Assembly: GCA_011049795.1 (NCBI GenBank)
Contig: DRHD01000246.1
Location: 1-7,796 of the forward strand
Direction of reading: 5' to 3'
DNA length: 7,796 nucleotides
Source of the DNA: Porticoccus sp.
Lineage (GTDB): Bacteria > Pseudomonadota > Gammaproteobacteria > Pseudomonadales > Porticoccaceae
Part shown: in pieces, positions 1 through 6,248 of the stretch
How the letters are laid out: the number at the start of each line of letters is the position of its first letter
How positions within the stretch are numbered: position 1 is the stretch's first letter
Position numbers and translations under genes: made by a program
Notes under the pieces: generated by a model
The model's input: the letters and a program-made list of their open reading frames with translations, nothing else
The model's database searches: none
What the model was told of the DNA's origin: nothing

Positions 1-1
1 A

Positions 2-517
2 GATAGCCTCCCATGACTCCTGGTAGGACTCGGCTGCTAGGCCGACTAACCGACGGATTATGCGCTGTTCCGTGATGGTGAACTCTCTACCATCGGTCTT
101 GGTGACAAAGCGTCCGTCACCACCAAACAGGTTATCGACAACCATAAAAACCATATTGGGTGGAAACACCACCACAGCGGTTCCTTGCAAGGGTTTCATG
201 GAAACCAGGTTTATGTTGGTTGGCATTGGAACATTGCGAGAAAAAGTGCTGTAACTTTCATAGCGCATGGACTCGACGGTGATATCCGCATTGCGACGGA
301 TTAGATTAAACAGACCGATTCGAAAGGACCGCGCAAAACGTTCATTGATCATATCGAGGGCATGAAGCCGCTCGCGGATCACTCGATGTTGAGTTTTCGG
401 GTCGTAAGGGCGGACTCGAGAACCAACGGGCTTTTCCGAAGCCTCGACCTCATCACCGCTAACCGTGTTTAGCAGTGCATCGATTTCATCCTGTAAAAGA
501 ACATTACCGTCTGTCAT
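2..517 (-). CDS. fliM: Flagellar motor switch protein FliM (N-terminal part, 3' end beyond window)
   Basis: FliM is the middle C-ring protein. It binds phospho-CheY with its N-terminal peptide and contacts FliG and FliN, setting rotation direction. I translated 172 codons from the ATG at 515-517, and the frame stays open to the window edge, so about half of a usual 320-370 residue FliM is present. Visible signatures are the CheY-binding peptide LLQDEIDALLN at residues 7-17, RVRPYDP at 34-40, the start of the CheC-like middle domain from about residue 50, and the FliG-contacting GGDGRF motif at 132-137, followed by GREFTITEQR. The EIDALL peptide lies about 10 residues from the ATG, as is normal for the family, which supports this start. 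The Shine-Dalgarno is poor (an AGGG about 14 bases upstream). The gene begins 19 bases after the fliL stop, so translation may depend on ribosomes arriving from fliL. Identification is very secure. Confidence 0.96.
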   Translation of the reverse strand, partial: MTDGNVLLQDEIDALLNTVSGDEVEASEKPVGSRVRPYDPKTQHRVIRERLHALDMINERFARSFRIGLFNLIRRNADITVESMRYESYSTFSRNVPMPTNINLVSMKPLQGTAVVVFPPNMVFMVVDNLFGGDGRFVTKTDGREFTITEQRIIRRLVGLAAESYQESWEAI

Positions 518-536
518 GAAATAAGCTGTAGCCCTG

Positions 537-1100
537 TTATTGCAAAATAAACTCTGAGAAAAGCACAGCGCTTATCCCCAGCGTTGGTTGTGGCTTGGTA
601 GTTGGTTGTGGCTTGGTAAATGGTTCATCCAAGAGTGCAAGAATTTCTTCGGTGAGCACGGTCTTCCCATCCATGGTAGCAAGCTCTTCCCCGGTTTTAC
701 TCGAAAGCAGCAACAGTAGCCGGCTATCTACTTCTGGCATATGAGTGTTGATTATTTCCTGAGTTTCTTCGCTATCCACCTTTAGTATGAGGCTGGTGTA
801 CAGTAAATGTTGACCCAGGTCATCACTGACCAGATTTACTGTCATCGGACCAATTTTGATAAAAATGGGCGGCGGGGCGACGGCCAATTCTTCTTCAACC
901 CCTTCAATGAGCTCGCCATGCTCTCCCAGTTCCCCTTCTACGAATAGGGTGATGTCATCTTTCATATAGAAGAATACTGCAGCGGCTATGATCAGGCAGA
1001 GGGCACCGGCTGCTACAATTTTGAGCAATTTCTTCTTTCCGGGTTTTGCGTCAGTGTCTTCAGTTTCACTGTCGTCTACTGTTTCGTTCGCGCCTGCCAT
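537..1100 (-). CDS. fliL: Flagellar basal body-associated protein FliL
   Basis: FliL is a single-pass inner-membrane protein whose periplasmic domain surrounds or supports the MotAB/PomAB stator and affects torque and swarming. The 187-residue product has a short acidic cytoplasmic tail (about 1-20), a KKK stop-transfer patch, one membrane helix at about 25-46, and a periplasmic domain. That domain contains the family pattern FIKIGPMTVNL (80-90), LLYTSLILKV (99-108), INTHMPEVDSRLLLLLS (117-133) and the C-terminal strand LGISAVLFSEFILQ (174-187). The ATG at 1098-1100 has an AGGA 8 bases upstream. An oddity is an exact six-residue tandem duplication (TKPQPT twice, residues 162-173) between the last helix and the final strand, where other FliL proteins usually have a short linker. 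The gene sits 125 bases after fliK and 19 bases before fliM. FliL diverges fast, so the assignment rests on topology, the C-terminal pattern and context; together these are strong. Confidence 0.94.
   Translation of the reverse strand: MAGANETVDDSETEDTDAKPGKKKLLKIVAAGALCLIIAAAVFFYMKDDITLFVEGELGEHGELIEGVEEELAVAPPPIFIKIGPMTVNLVSDDLGQHLLYTSLILKVDSEETQEIINTHMPEVDSRLLLLLSSKTGEELATMDGKTVLTEEILALLDEPFTKPQPTTKPQPTLGISAVLFSEFILQ
583..618 (-). repeat. Perfect 18-bp tandem duplication inside fliL
   Basis: The unit gttggttgtggcttggta occurs at 583-600 and again, without a mismatch, at 601-618. On the coding strand this gives two copies of Thr-Lys-Pro-Gln-Pro-Thr (FliL residues 162-173). The length is a multiple of three, so the frame is kept. 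The absence of even a silent difference between the copies suggests a recent duplication. Confidence 0.95.
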
Positions 1101-1108
1101 AAAATTGA

Positions 1109-1113
1109 TCCTG
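1109..1113 (-). promoter_or_regulatory. Ribosome binding site of fliL
   Basis: CAGGA on the minus strand, with AGGA ending 8 bases before the ATG of fliL, supports that start. Confidence 0.65.
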
Positions 1114-1118
1114 ACTTT

Positions 1119-1142
1119 ACTATCAACAGTGCTATCAATAGT
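1119..1142 (-). promoter_or_regulatory. Candidate RNA hairpin in the fliL leader
   Basis: Read as minus-strand RNA, these 24 bases can fold into a 10-bp stem with a GCAC tetraloop, three of the pairs being G-U wobbles. The plus-strand transcript would have A-C mismatches at those pairs, so the fold suits the fliL transcript only. Two TTGATAG heptamers (1120-1126 and 1132-1138) make up most of the two arms. The stem ends 18 bases before the fliL ATG, just upstream of the Shine-Dalgarno, so it could influence ribosome access. The stem is AU-rich and probably of modest stability. Confidence 0.35.
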
Positions 1143-1151
1143 GGATGTTGA

Positions 1152-1176
1152 GTATAAAGGAGCCTAGTGGGCTCCT
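1152..1176 (-). terminator. GC-rich hairpin after fliK, possible weak terminator or processing site
   Basis: A perfect 7-bp inverted repeat (aggagcc at 1158-1164, ggctcct at 1170-1176) encloses a 5-base loop. On the minus strand the stem is followed by TTTATA, a U-tract too short for a strong intrinsic terminator. It begins 49 bases after the fliK stop codon, where an attenuator, an RNA-processing stem or a 3' end-protecting stem would sit. The inverted repeat is certain; its role is inference. Confidence 0.4.
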
Positions 1177-1225
1177 AACCGGTGAAAAAGTGCGTTGTAC
1201 AGTGCTTCCTTTGCCTTTTAAGACG

Positions 1226-2638
1226 CTAGACATAGAGGTTGATGCGCCCATTCATCTCCAGTTGGCGGCTATCACCCTGGATGTCACCCCGGAGAGCCTG
1301 TTGTTCATCACTGTCATCATCAAGAGAGCCGTCTTTGTTGTTATCTGAAAGCTGCTGTTGCTGGTCATTGCGGTGTTCCCCAACCATGGTTTCACCCAGG
1401 TTAATACCCTGTTCAGCCAGACTTTCTCGGAGCTCAGAGATGGCGCTTTCAAGAATGCCGCGTACCTGCAAGCTGGCCGAGGTGAATAGAACCTGAGCCT
1501 GGTTATCGACCACTTTGAGTTCAACCAGTAGCGGCCCCAGTTCCACAGGATTTAGGTGAAGGGAAACACGTTGACCATTATTTTGTATCAGGCCTTGTAT
1601 TTGTTGGCCCAGCTCACGGGTCCATGCCGGACTGGTGACCGGGGTTTTAAGTGATAAATCACCCTTATTTGTCATCTCAGTGGAGGGCAAACTATTGCTC
1701 AATGGCGAATTGATTGGAGGGGCTGCCTGAACATCAGCTGACAAGGGGGTGATGTTCAGGGACTGAGCTTCCGGCGGGTTTAATGAAAATGCCGCAGGTG
1801 TTTGTGAAAAGCCCTGATTCTGTACATTGGCATTTGCCGTTTTTAGTGGTGTTTCTTTCGCGGTTGGAATGGGTTGATCACTAGGCACTTGGCCGGGTTC
1901 TGTGGCAAATACCGTTTGTGCGAGTCCCGCTGATTGATTCTGAGTGGCGGGTACGCCTGTCAGGGGGCGGTGCTGAGCGCCATTACCCCGCAGCATATTA
2001 ATAGAGCCTCTAATCTGCAGCGCTTCACCTTTGGATGCGCCAATGCCGGGCATTGGTGTGTTTTCATTCGCCAGGGCAATGAGTTTAAGTTGGCCTTCAC
2101 TCAGCTCACCTGCATTGCGTTCTGCGAAAGTGAAGTTTTTAATGGTGGGCAGGTCCAGATCGTCTGATGGCTGTGTCGATACTGCCCCCGGGGTGGTATT
2201 AGCTGGGGTTTCTAGCGCTGGAGTAGTTGCCGAGGGTGTCGTTGCAGTGTTTTGCATCAACGTAACATCGGTTATTAGCGCGGGGTCTGTCGCCAGGGTT
2301 GTATCCTTAGTTTCAGTCGTGTCAGTCATTGGCTCTGTAACGGGGAGCCCATCAATAGGTACGTTGGCAGCTGCTGTTTCGGTATCCAAGCCCGTTTTAT
2401 TGGCTTGGGTTGCTGTCTCTGACGTGGACGATTCGGCCTGATTGAGCGGTTTTTCAATCTTGCTCTGGGCGGTGTCCGGGGCTTCACCTTTATCCTTGGA
2501 TTGATGACGCATTGACACTTCATTCATCTTGTTCGAGAAGCTGTTTTCCGTAGGGGGCGTGTCGCCAGAACCCGCAGAATTGTTTGCGGCATTATTCGCT
2601 TGTTCGGGTAGAACGGGGGAAATACTGTTGATATTCAT
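1226..2638 (-). CDS. fliK: Flagellar hook-length control protein FliK
   Basis: FliK is exported during hook assembly, acts as a molecular ruler and switches the export gate (FlhB) from hook-type to filament-type substrates. The 470-residue product has a long, poorly conserved N-terminal region (about 1-330) rich in Thr, Pro, Ala, Asn and Gln, as expected for an extended ruler. A compact C-terminal Flg_hook domain follows at about 336-420, with the core RVSLHLNPVELGPLLVEL (357-374) and a following amphipathic helix (LESAISELRESLAEQGI). An acidic, Gln-rich tail (about 424-448) leads to the terminal NGRINLYV. An in-frame GTG upstream at 2656 would add six residues. The ATG at 2636-2638 is preferred because it overlaps the fliJ stop as ATGA and has a GCAGGAG site 5 bases upstream. 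The gene is therefore translationally tied to fliJ. The N-terminal two thirds could not be identified alone; the C-terminal domain and context decide the call. Confidence 0.94.
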   Translation of the reverse strand: MNINSISPVLPEQANNAANNSAGSGDTPPTENSFSNKMNEVSMRHQSKDKGEAPDTAQSKIEKPLNQAESSTSETATQANKTGLDTETAAANVPIDGLPVTEPMTDTTETKDTTLATDPALITDVTLMQNTATTPSATTPALETPANTTPGAVSTQPSDDLDLPTIKNFTFAERNAGELSEGQLKLIALANENTPMPGIGASKGEALQIRGSINMLRGNGAQHRPLTGVPATQNQSAGLAQTVFATEPGQVPSDQPIPTAKETPLKTANANVQNQGFSQTPAAFSLNPPEAQSLNITPLSADVQAAPPINSPLSNSLPSTEMTNKGDLSLKTPVTSPAWTRELGQQIQGLIQNNGQRVSLHLNPVELGPLLVELKVVDNQAQVLFTSASLQVRGILESAISELRESLAEQGINLGETMVGEHRNDQQQQLSDNNKDGSLDDDSDEQQALRGDIQGDSRQLEMNGRINLYV

Positions 2639-3087
2639 GATGACTCCTGCATCCACTTACGGGCAATTGTATTGACGGTTATATCATCCTGTTGACGTTG
2701 CTCTCGGCGGTTATCTTCTCTTATCTTGATAGTGTTCCGGCGGTCGGCCAGGGTGTCGTAGGAAGTCAGCCTGCGCTGTTCCTTTTGCCACATGATTTGG
2801 CTTTGATTCACGCGCTCCTTGTGCTTGTCCAGCTCGAGCATTGCATGGGCGATAATCTTGTCCAAGGAGGACAGGAATCTCTGGTATTCACGAAAAGTAC
2901 CCAGCTCAACACCCTGGGTTGATATATCCTGAAGCCGACGGTGGTACTCGCGGCGATACTCAGTAAGCTGCTCAATCTGTGTATTGATATGGGTATAATC
3001 TCGCTGCTCAGCCGCCAGTAGCATGCTCGCTGAATCTCGTGTTTCCGTCGCCAGCTTTATCAATGTGTCGAGTGGTTTCGGTTTCAT
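2635..3087 (-). CDS. fliJ: Flagellar export protein FliJ
   Basis: FliJ is a small coiled-coil protein that inserts into the FliI hexamer like the gamma subunit of F1 ATPase. It links the ATPase to the export gate protein FlhA and helps recycle export chaperones. The 150-residue product matches the usual length (about 147). It is almost wholly charged and helical, with heptad-like spacing through about 5-60 (for example [15 protein letters not shown] near the start) and about 70-140. The region [24 protein letters not shown] (about 56-79) resembles the family's central turn. There is no signal peptide or membrane segment. The ATG at 3085-3087 overlaps the fliI stop as ATGA, with GGAG 7 bases upstream, and the stop overlaps the fliK start in the same way. 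Sequence similarity among FliJ proteins is low, so position between fliI and fliK carries much of the weight; together the evidence is strong. Confidence 0.92.
   Translation of the reverse strand: MKPKPLDTLIKLATETRDSASMLLAAEQRDYTHINTQIEQLTEYRREYHRRLQDISTQGVELGTFREYQRFLSSLDKIIAHAMLELDKHKERVNQSQIMWQKEQRRLTSYDTLADRRNTIKIREDNRREQRQQDDITVNTIARKWMQESS
2644..2650 (-). promoter_or_regulatory. Ribosome binding site that sets the fliK start
   Basis: GCAGGAG on the minus strand ends 5 bases before the ATG at 2636-2638. It lies inside the extra codons that a GTG start at 2656 would use, so it favours the shorter FliK. It also lies within the end of fliJ, consistent with coupled translation. Confidence 0.75.
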
Positions 3088-4478
3088 TGAGGTTCTCCAA
3101 AGATTTCAGCAAGTGCCTGATGAGTACTATCCACCGAGGCGCTTTCAGTAAAGGGCTGTTGTAAAAAGCTTTCCAGTTTCGGGTAGAGTTCAACGGCCAT
3201 GTCCAGCCGGGGGTCGTTGCCGGGGCTGTAGGCACCGACGCTGATTAGATCGCTGTTTCGCTGATAGCGTGAAAAAAGCTGTTTGAATTTTTGAGCCATT
3301 TGATATTGGCTGGTCGTGACAATAGCTGGCATGGCTCGGCTGATGGACGCTTCAATATCGATCGCGGGATAATGTCCCGCGTCTGCGAGAGTTCGGGATA
3401 GAACAATATGTCCATCCAAAATGGCGCGCGCCGCATCGGCAATAGGGTCCTGCTGATCATCGCCTTCCGTTAGTACCGTATAGAAAGCAGTAATAGAACC
3501 ACTGCCCTCAGGTCCATTTCCGGCACGTTCAACCAGGGCGGGTAATTTGGCAAAAACGGAGGGTGGATAACCCTTGGTGGCTGGTGGTTCACCGATTGCC
3601 AAGGCAATTTCACGCTGGGCCTGAGCGTAGCGGGTGAGTGAGTCCATAATCAGCAACACATTGTGGCCCTTGTCTCGAAAGTCTTCTGCCAGTCTTGTGG
3701 CATAGGCGGCACCCTGAAGGCGCTGCAGGGGCGATGTGTCAGCGGGTGCTGCGACAACCACCGATCGACTGAGTCCTTCCTTACCCAGAATATTGGTGAC
3801 AAATTCCTGCACTTCTCGACCACGCTCTCCGATCAACCCAACCACAATTCTATCGGCAGCCGTGAAGCGTGCCATCATGCCCAGCAACACGGATTTACCC
3901 ACACCGGAACCGGCAAACAGCCCCATTCGTTGTCCACGGCCGACACTCAATAAGGCATTGATCGCTCGAACACCAACATCAATGGGAGTGTTGATGGGCG
4001 CTCGCGCGAGTGGATTGATAGCGGGCATGGATAGGGGGGCTTTTTCGACATTGGGCAGCGGCCCAAAGTTGTCCAGTGGGCGACCGTTACTGTCTACCAC
4101 ACGTCCCAACAAGCTTTCGCCTATGGGGAAGCGTTTTGCACTGGAGCTGGACCCGTCGCCGAGAGGGAAGACTCTGGCGCCAGGCGTTAAACCAATGACT
4201 TCATCCTGGGGCATGAGGAACAACCGGTTGTTGGAAAATCCAACGACTTCTGCCTCGGCGAAAAGTCCGGGCTTGTGACTGTCTTGAGACATCACCTCTA
4301 TTTTACAAGTGCTGCCGAGGGGTACTTTTAAACCAACGGCCTCCAGCACCAGCCCATTGGCGCGAACGATACGGCCACTCATTACGTAGGGTGGTATCAC
4401 GGCTACTCGCTGGCGGATATGGGCGAGGGACTGTTGCCAGTTAAAGAGTTGTAAATTGTCGTGGGCGGATAGGTTCAC
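3084..4478 (-). CDS. fliI: Flagellum-specific ATP synthase/export ATPase FliI
   Basis: FliI is the cytoplasmic hexameric ATPase of the flagellar type III export system. It hydrolyses ATP to release substrates from chaperones and feed them to the gate, together with FliH and FliJ. The 464-residue product is close to the usual 440-460. It has the N-terminal beta-barrel region (about 25-110), then the RecA-like F1-type ATPase core. Walker A is AGSGVGKS (189-196), and GERGRE at 217-222 carries the presumed catalytic Glu218. Walker B is VLLIMDS (274-280), followed by [19 protein letters not shown] and [18 protein letters not shown] (303-320). A helical C-terminal domain follows. All expected catalytic motifs are intact. 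The start is GTG (4476-4478), overlapping the fliH stop as GTGA; the Shine-Dalgarno is weak, so translation probably depends on coupling to fliH. The paralogous virulence ATPase family (SctN/YscN) is the only alternative and is excluded by the flagellar neighbours. Confidence 0.97.
   Translation of the reverse strand: MNLSAHDNLQLFNWQQSLAHIRQRVAVIPPYVMSGRIVRANGLVLEAVGLKVPLGSTCKIEVMSQDSHKPGLFAEAEVVGFSNNRLFLMPQDEVIGLTPGARVFPLGDGSSSSAKRFPIGESLLGRVVDSNGRPLDNFGPLPNVEKAPLSMPAINPLARAPINTPIDVGVRAINALLSVGRGQRMGLFAGSGVGKSVLLGMMARFTAADRIVVGLIGERGREVQEFVTNILGKEGLSRSVVVAAPADTSPLQRLQGAAYATRLAEDFRDKGHNVLLIMDSLTRYAQAQREIALAIGEPPATKGYPPSVFAKLPALVERAGNGPEGSGSITAFYTVLTEGDDQQDPIADAARAILDGHIVLSRTLADAGHYPAIDIEASISRAMPAIVTTSQYQMAQKFKQLFSRYQRNSDLISVGAYSPGNDPRLDMAVELYPKLESFLQQPFTESASVDSTHQALAEIFGEPQ
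3095..3098 (-). promoter_or_regulatory. Ribosome binding site of fliJ
   Basis: GGAG on the minus strand ends 7 bases before the fliJ ATG at 3085-3087 and lies within the last codons of fliI, consistent with coupled translation. Confidence 0.6.
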
Positions 4479-5242
4479 AGGGCTTCATCCCATTCTATAC
4501 CCGGCTGAGAAACGCTTCGATGCCGTACTTGGGCAAGGATTGCTTGGCAACGGGTTTCCCATGTGGCGTCACATTCTTCATGGTCACTGGTAAGTTTGCA
4601 GCCACCCCGTGACATGTTCTTATCAGGTTGCAGCCTCCAGCCGGCAGCCTCAAATTCACCCCCCAAATGTTGTTGCACCAGGCTAAGGTCATCCGGGTGT
4701 AACCAAAGACGGGGTTTGCTGTCCATCGATGGCTCCATGTAGAGTAACTCTCGAACAATTTCGAGCATCAGTTCTGGTTTTTCGTCCAGGCGATCTCTGG
4801 CCAATTGGCAGCCTATAGCCAGGGCCAGTTCCACCAATTCGTTTGAAATGGTGGAGTCCAGTAATGCAATGGCCTCTTCAAAGCGACTGACCAATGGCGA
4901 AAGTGGGGCCAGGGTGTTGCCAACCTGATGATCCAGTTCTTTTTTCGCCTCTGCACGGCCTTCTTTAAGGCCCTGTTGGTAGCCTTCTTTTTTACCGGCC
5001 AGAAAACCTTTCTTGTGGCCATCATTGATGCCTTCTTTCAAGCCCGCGTTGTAACCGGTTTTTTTGGCCTCTTCATAAGTGGGGTCGTTTACCGTGTCGG
5101 AATTCACCCCTCTTTGAGCTTTGAGTTTCGTTTTAACGGAGCCTATATTTTTAATCGCCGTAGATGATAGTTCATCCATCGTCCAGGGCCGCCAGCGGTC
5201 ACTGTTATCCAAAATGGTTTCTATCTGCGGAATATCAGACAT
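4475..5242 (-). CDS. fliH: Flagellar assembly protein FliH
   Basis: FliH is the dimeric regulator and peripheral stalk of the export ATPase. It binds the FliI N-terminus and anchors the ATPase to FliN and FlhA. The chosen 255-residue product begins at the ATG at 5240-5242. An upstream in-frame GTG (5275) would add 11 residues and lengthen the overlap with fliG, but the ATG has a GGAGAGGA site 5 bases upstream and overlaps the fliG stop by only 8 bases. [10 protein letters not shown] (16-25) carries the W-x-x-W pair (Trp17, Trp20), matching the FliH tryptophans known in Salmonella to contact FlhA/FliN. Residues 63-95 form a ladder of nine glycines, one every fourth residue, the GxxxG helix typical of FliH/YscL proteins. 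The C-terminal FliI-binding domain (about 110-240) includes [28 protein letters not shown] helices and [13 protein letters not shown] (177-189). The C-terminus overlaps fliI as GTGA. Confidence 0.95.
   Translation of the reverse strand: MSDIPQIETILDNSDRWRPWTMDELSSTAIKNIGSVKTKLKAQRGVNSDTVNDPTYEEAKKTGYNAGLKEGINDGHKKGFLAGKKEGYQQGLKEGRAEAKKELDHQVGNTLAPLSPLVSRFEEAIALLDSTISNELVELALAIGCQLARDRLDEKPELMLEIVRELLYMEPSMDSKPRLWLHPDDLSLVQQHLGGEFEAAGWRLQPDKNMSRGGCKLTSDHEECDATWETRCQAILAQVRHRSVSQPGIEWDEAL
4958..5056 (-). repeat. Coding region of the FliH GxxxG glycine ladder
   Basis: Codons 63, 67, 71, 75, 79, 83, 87, 91 and 95 of fliH all encode glycine, giving nine glycines at strict four-residue spacing without a break. 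The three residues between them vary but are mostly Lys, Glu, Gln, Ala, Asn, Asp or an aromatic residue after the glycine. The periodicity is in the protein; the DNA copies have diverged and are not exact repeats. Confidence 0.9.
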
Positions 5243-6248
5243 AGTCGTCCTCTCCGCTGGCGAGATCGATTTCACCGCTGTCAGCTAGGCGTCTTACAAC
5301 CAGTAGTATGACTTTTTGCTCCGCTTCCACTGCAGAAAGTCGTACGAGGCCATTGTCTTCTATGTTCTCAAGCAACATTTCTCCTGCGCGTTCAGACATA
5401 TTCTTAGTGAATTTTTCAAGAAGTTGTGGCTCTGCACCTTTAAGTGCAAGAGCAAGGGAGTTGGTGTTGATTTCTTTGAGAACCATCTGGACAGCGCGGT
5501 CATCCAGCTCAGTGAGGTTCTCGAAGAGGAACATTTCATCGATGATTTTCTGGGCCAAGTCTTCGTTATAGGCGCGAACCGTTTCGATCACTGCTTCTTC
5601 GGTGCTCGTACTCATGAGGTTAAGAATTTCAGCCGTCGTTTTAATGCCACCCATTTTGCTGCGTTTCAGGTTCTGACCTTCCAGCATACTGCCAAGTACA
5701 TCGGTCAGTTCGTGAAGTGCCGTGGGCTGTACACCGTTAAAGGTAGCAATCCGGAGAACCACATCGGTTAGCAGCTTTTTATCAAAGGCCTGGAGAATTT
5801 CTGAAGCCTGTGCCCGCTCGAGGTGAACAAGAATGGTAGCAATAATTTGTGGATGTTCATCACGGATCATTTCTGCAACGGTGGCGGATTCAACCCCGTT
5901 GAGGGCATCAATGCCAGAGCTGGCGGTATTTGTTTCTACGATATCATCGAGCATGGTTGCAGCGCGTTCACTGCCTAATACTTTGGTCAGTACGGTTTTA
6001 ATGTACTCGCCAGAAGAGCCTTGGCTTATCAGTGATAGCTCTTCCGTTTCGTCGTAAAACTCATCGATAACCTTGTCCATTTCTTCATGGGATACCTGGC
6101 CAATGGTCGCCATTTCCTGGCTGAGCTCTTCAATTTCTTTATGGGTGAAGTGTTTGAATACTTCGGCTGTATTATCTTCATCCAGTGTCATTAACAGGAT
6201 GGCACCCATACGCTGACCGCTGATATTCAATGACGGTTTACTACTCAT
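5235..6248 (-). CDS. fliG: Flagellar motor switch/rotor protein FliG
   Basis: FliG is the rotor protein of the C-ring. Its N-terminal domain holds it to the FliF ring, the middle domain binds FliM, and the C-terminal domain meets the stator to make torque. The 337-residue product has the expected length. It shows the FliF-binding N-terminal domain (about 1-100), the EHPQ motif in the middle domain (131-134), the conserved GGIKTTAEILN (200-210), and the C-terminal domain MFLFENLTELDDRAVQ (239-254) through the terminal GEDDYV. Aligned by eye with Escherichia coli FliG (constant offset of 6), the torque residues Lys264, Arg281 and Arg297 are kept as Lys270, Arg287 and Arg303. Asp288 is Glu294 and Asp289 is Asn295. 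An upstream in-frame TTG at 6263 would extend the frame, but the ATG at 6246-6248 overlaps the fliF stop as ATGA and has GGGGAG 7 bases upstream. Confidence 0.98.
   Translation of the reverse strand: MSSKPSLNISGQRMGAILLMTLDEDNTAEVFKHFTHKEIEELSQEMATIGQVSHEEMDKVIDEFYDETEELSLISQGSSGEYIKTVLTKVLGSERAATMLDDIVETNTASSGIDALNGVESATVAEMIRDEHPQIIATILVHLERAQASEILQAFDKKLLTDVVLRIATFNGVQPTALHELTDVLGSMLEGQNLKRSKMGGIKTTAEILNLMSTSTEEAVIETVRAYNEDLAQKIIDEMFLFENLTELDDRAVQMVLKEINTNSLALALKGAEPQLLEKFTKNMSERAGEMLLENIEDNGLVRLSAVEAEQKVILLVVRRLADSGEIDLASGEDDYV
5248..5255 (-). promoter_or_regulatory. Ribosome binding site that sets the fliH start
   Basis: GGAGAGGA on the minus strand ends 5 bases before the ATG at 5240-5242, inside the last codons of fliG. 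It lies downstream of the alternative GTG at 5275 and so favours the shorter FliH. Confidence 0.7.

Larger units (their letters stand above)
1101..1225 (-). other. Intergenic spacer and leader between fliK and fliL
   Basis: These 125 bases form the only sizeable gap in an otherwise overlapping gene string. No open frame with a plausible start is present. On the minus strand it holds, in order, a GC-rich hairpin (1158-1176), a TATACT hexamer (1151-1156) resembling a -10 box, an AU-rich wobble-containing hairpin (1119-1142) and the fliL Shine-Dalgarno AGGA (1109-1112). The sequence 17 bases upstream of TATACT (GTTAGG) does not resemble a -35 box, so a sigma-70 promoter is not supported. No good sigma-54 or sigma-28 promoter was seen either. 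The spacer marks a likely boundary in expression between the fliF-fliK block and fliL-fliM. Confidence 0.7.

Noticed and set aside
60..254. A 64-codon plus-strand open frame near the left edge.
   Set aside because: It is antisense to the conserved FliM middle domain, whose minus-strand frame is open from 517 to the window edge with clear FliM motifs.
1162..1175. GG-N10-GC spacing on the minus strand upstream of fliL, resembling a sigma-54 promoter core.
   Set aside because: Apart from the GG and GC dinucleotides the bases fit the TGGCAC-N5-TTGCA consensus poorly, and both dinucleotides belong to the arms of the 7-bp inverted repeat, which explains them.
2031..2441. A 136-codon plus-strand open frame rich in Val, Ser and Ala.
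   Set aside because: It lies wholly inside fliK on the opposite strand, and its composition mirrors the Thr/Ala/Pro-rich fliK coding sequence. There is no domain, ribosome site or operon context.
3736..4278. A 180-codon plus-strand open frame.
   Set aside because: It is antisense to the most conserved part of fliI (including Walker A), with Pro/Ser/Arg-rich shadow composition and no recognisable motif.
5243..5275. Longer FliH starting at the GTG at 5275.
   Set aside because: The extension would overlap fliG by 41 bases, and the strong GGAGAGGA site points to the ATG at 5240-5242 instead.
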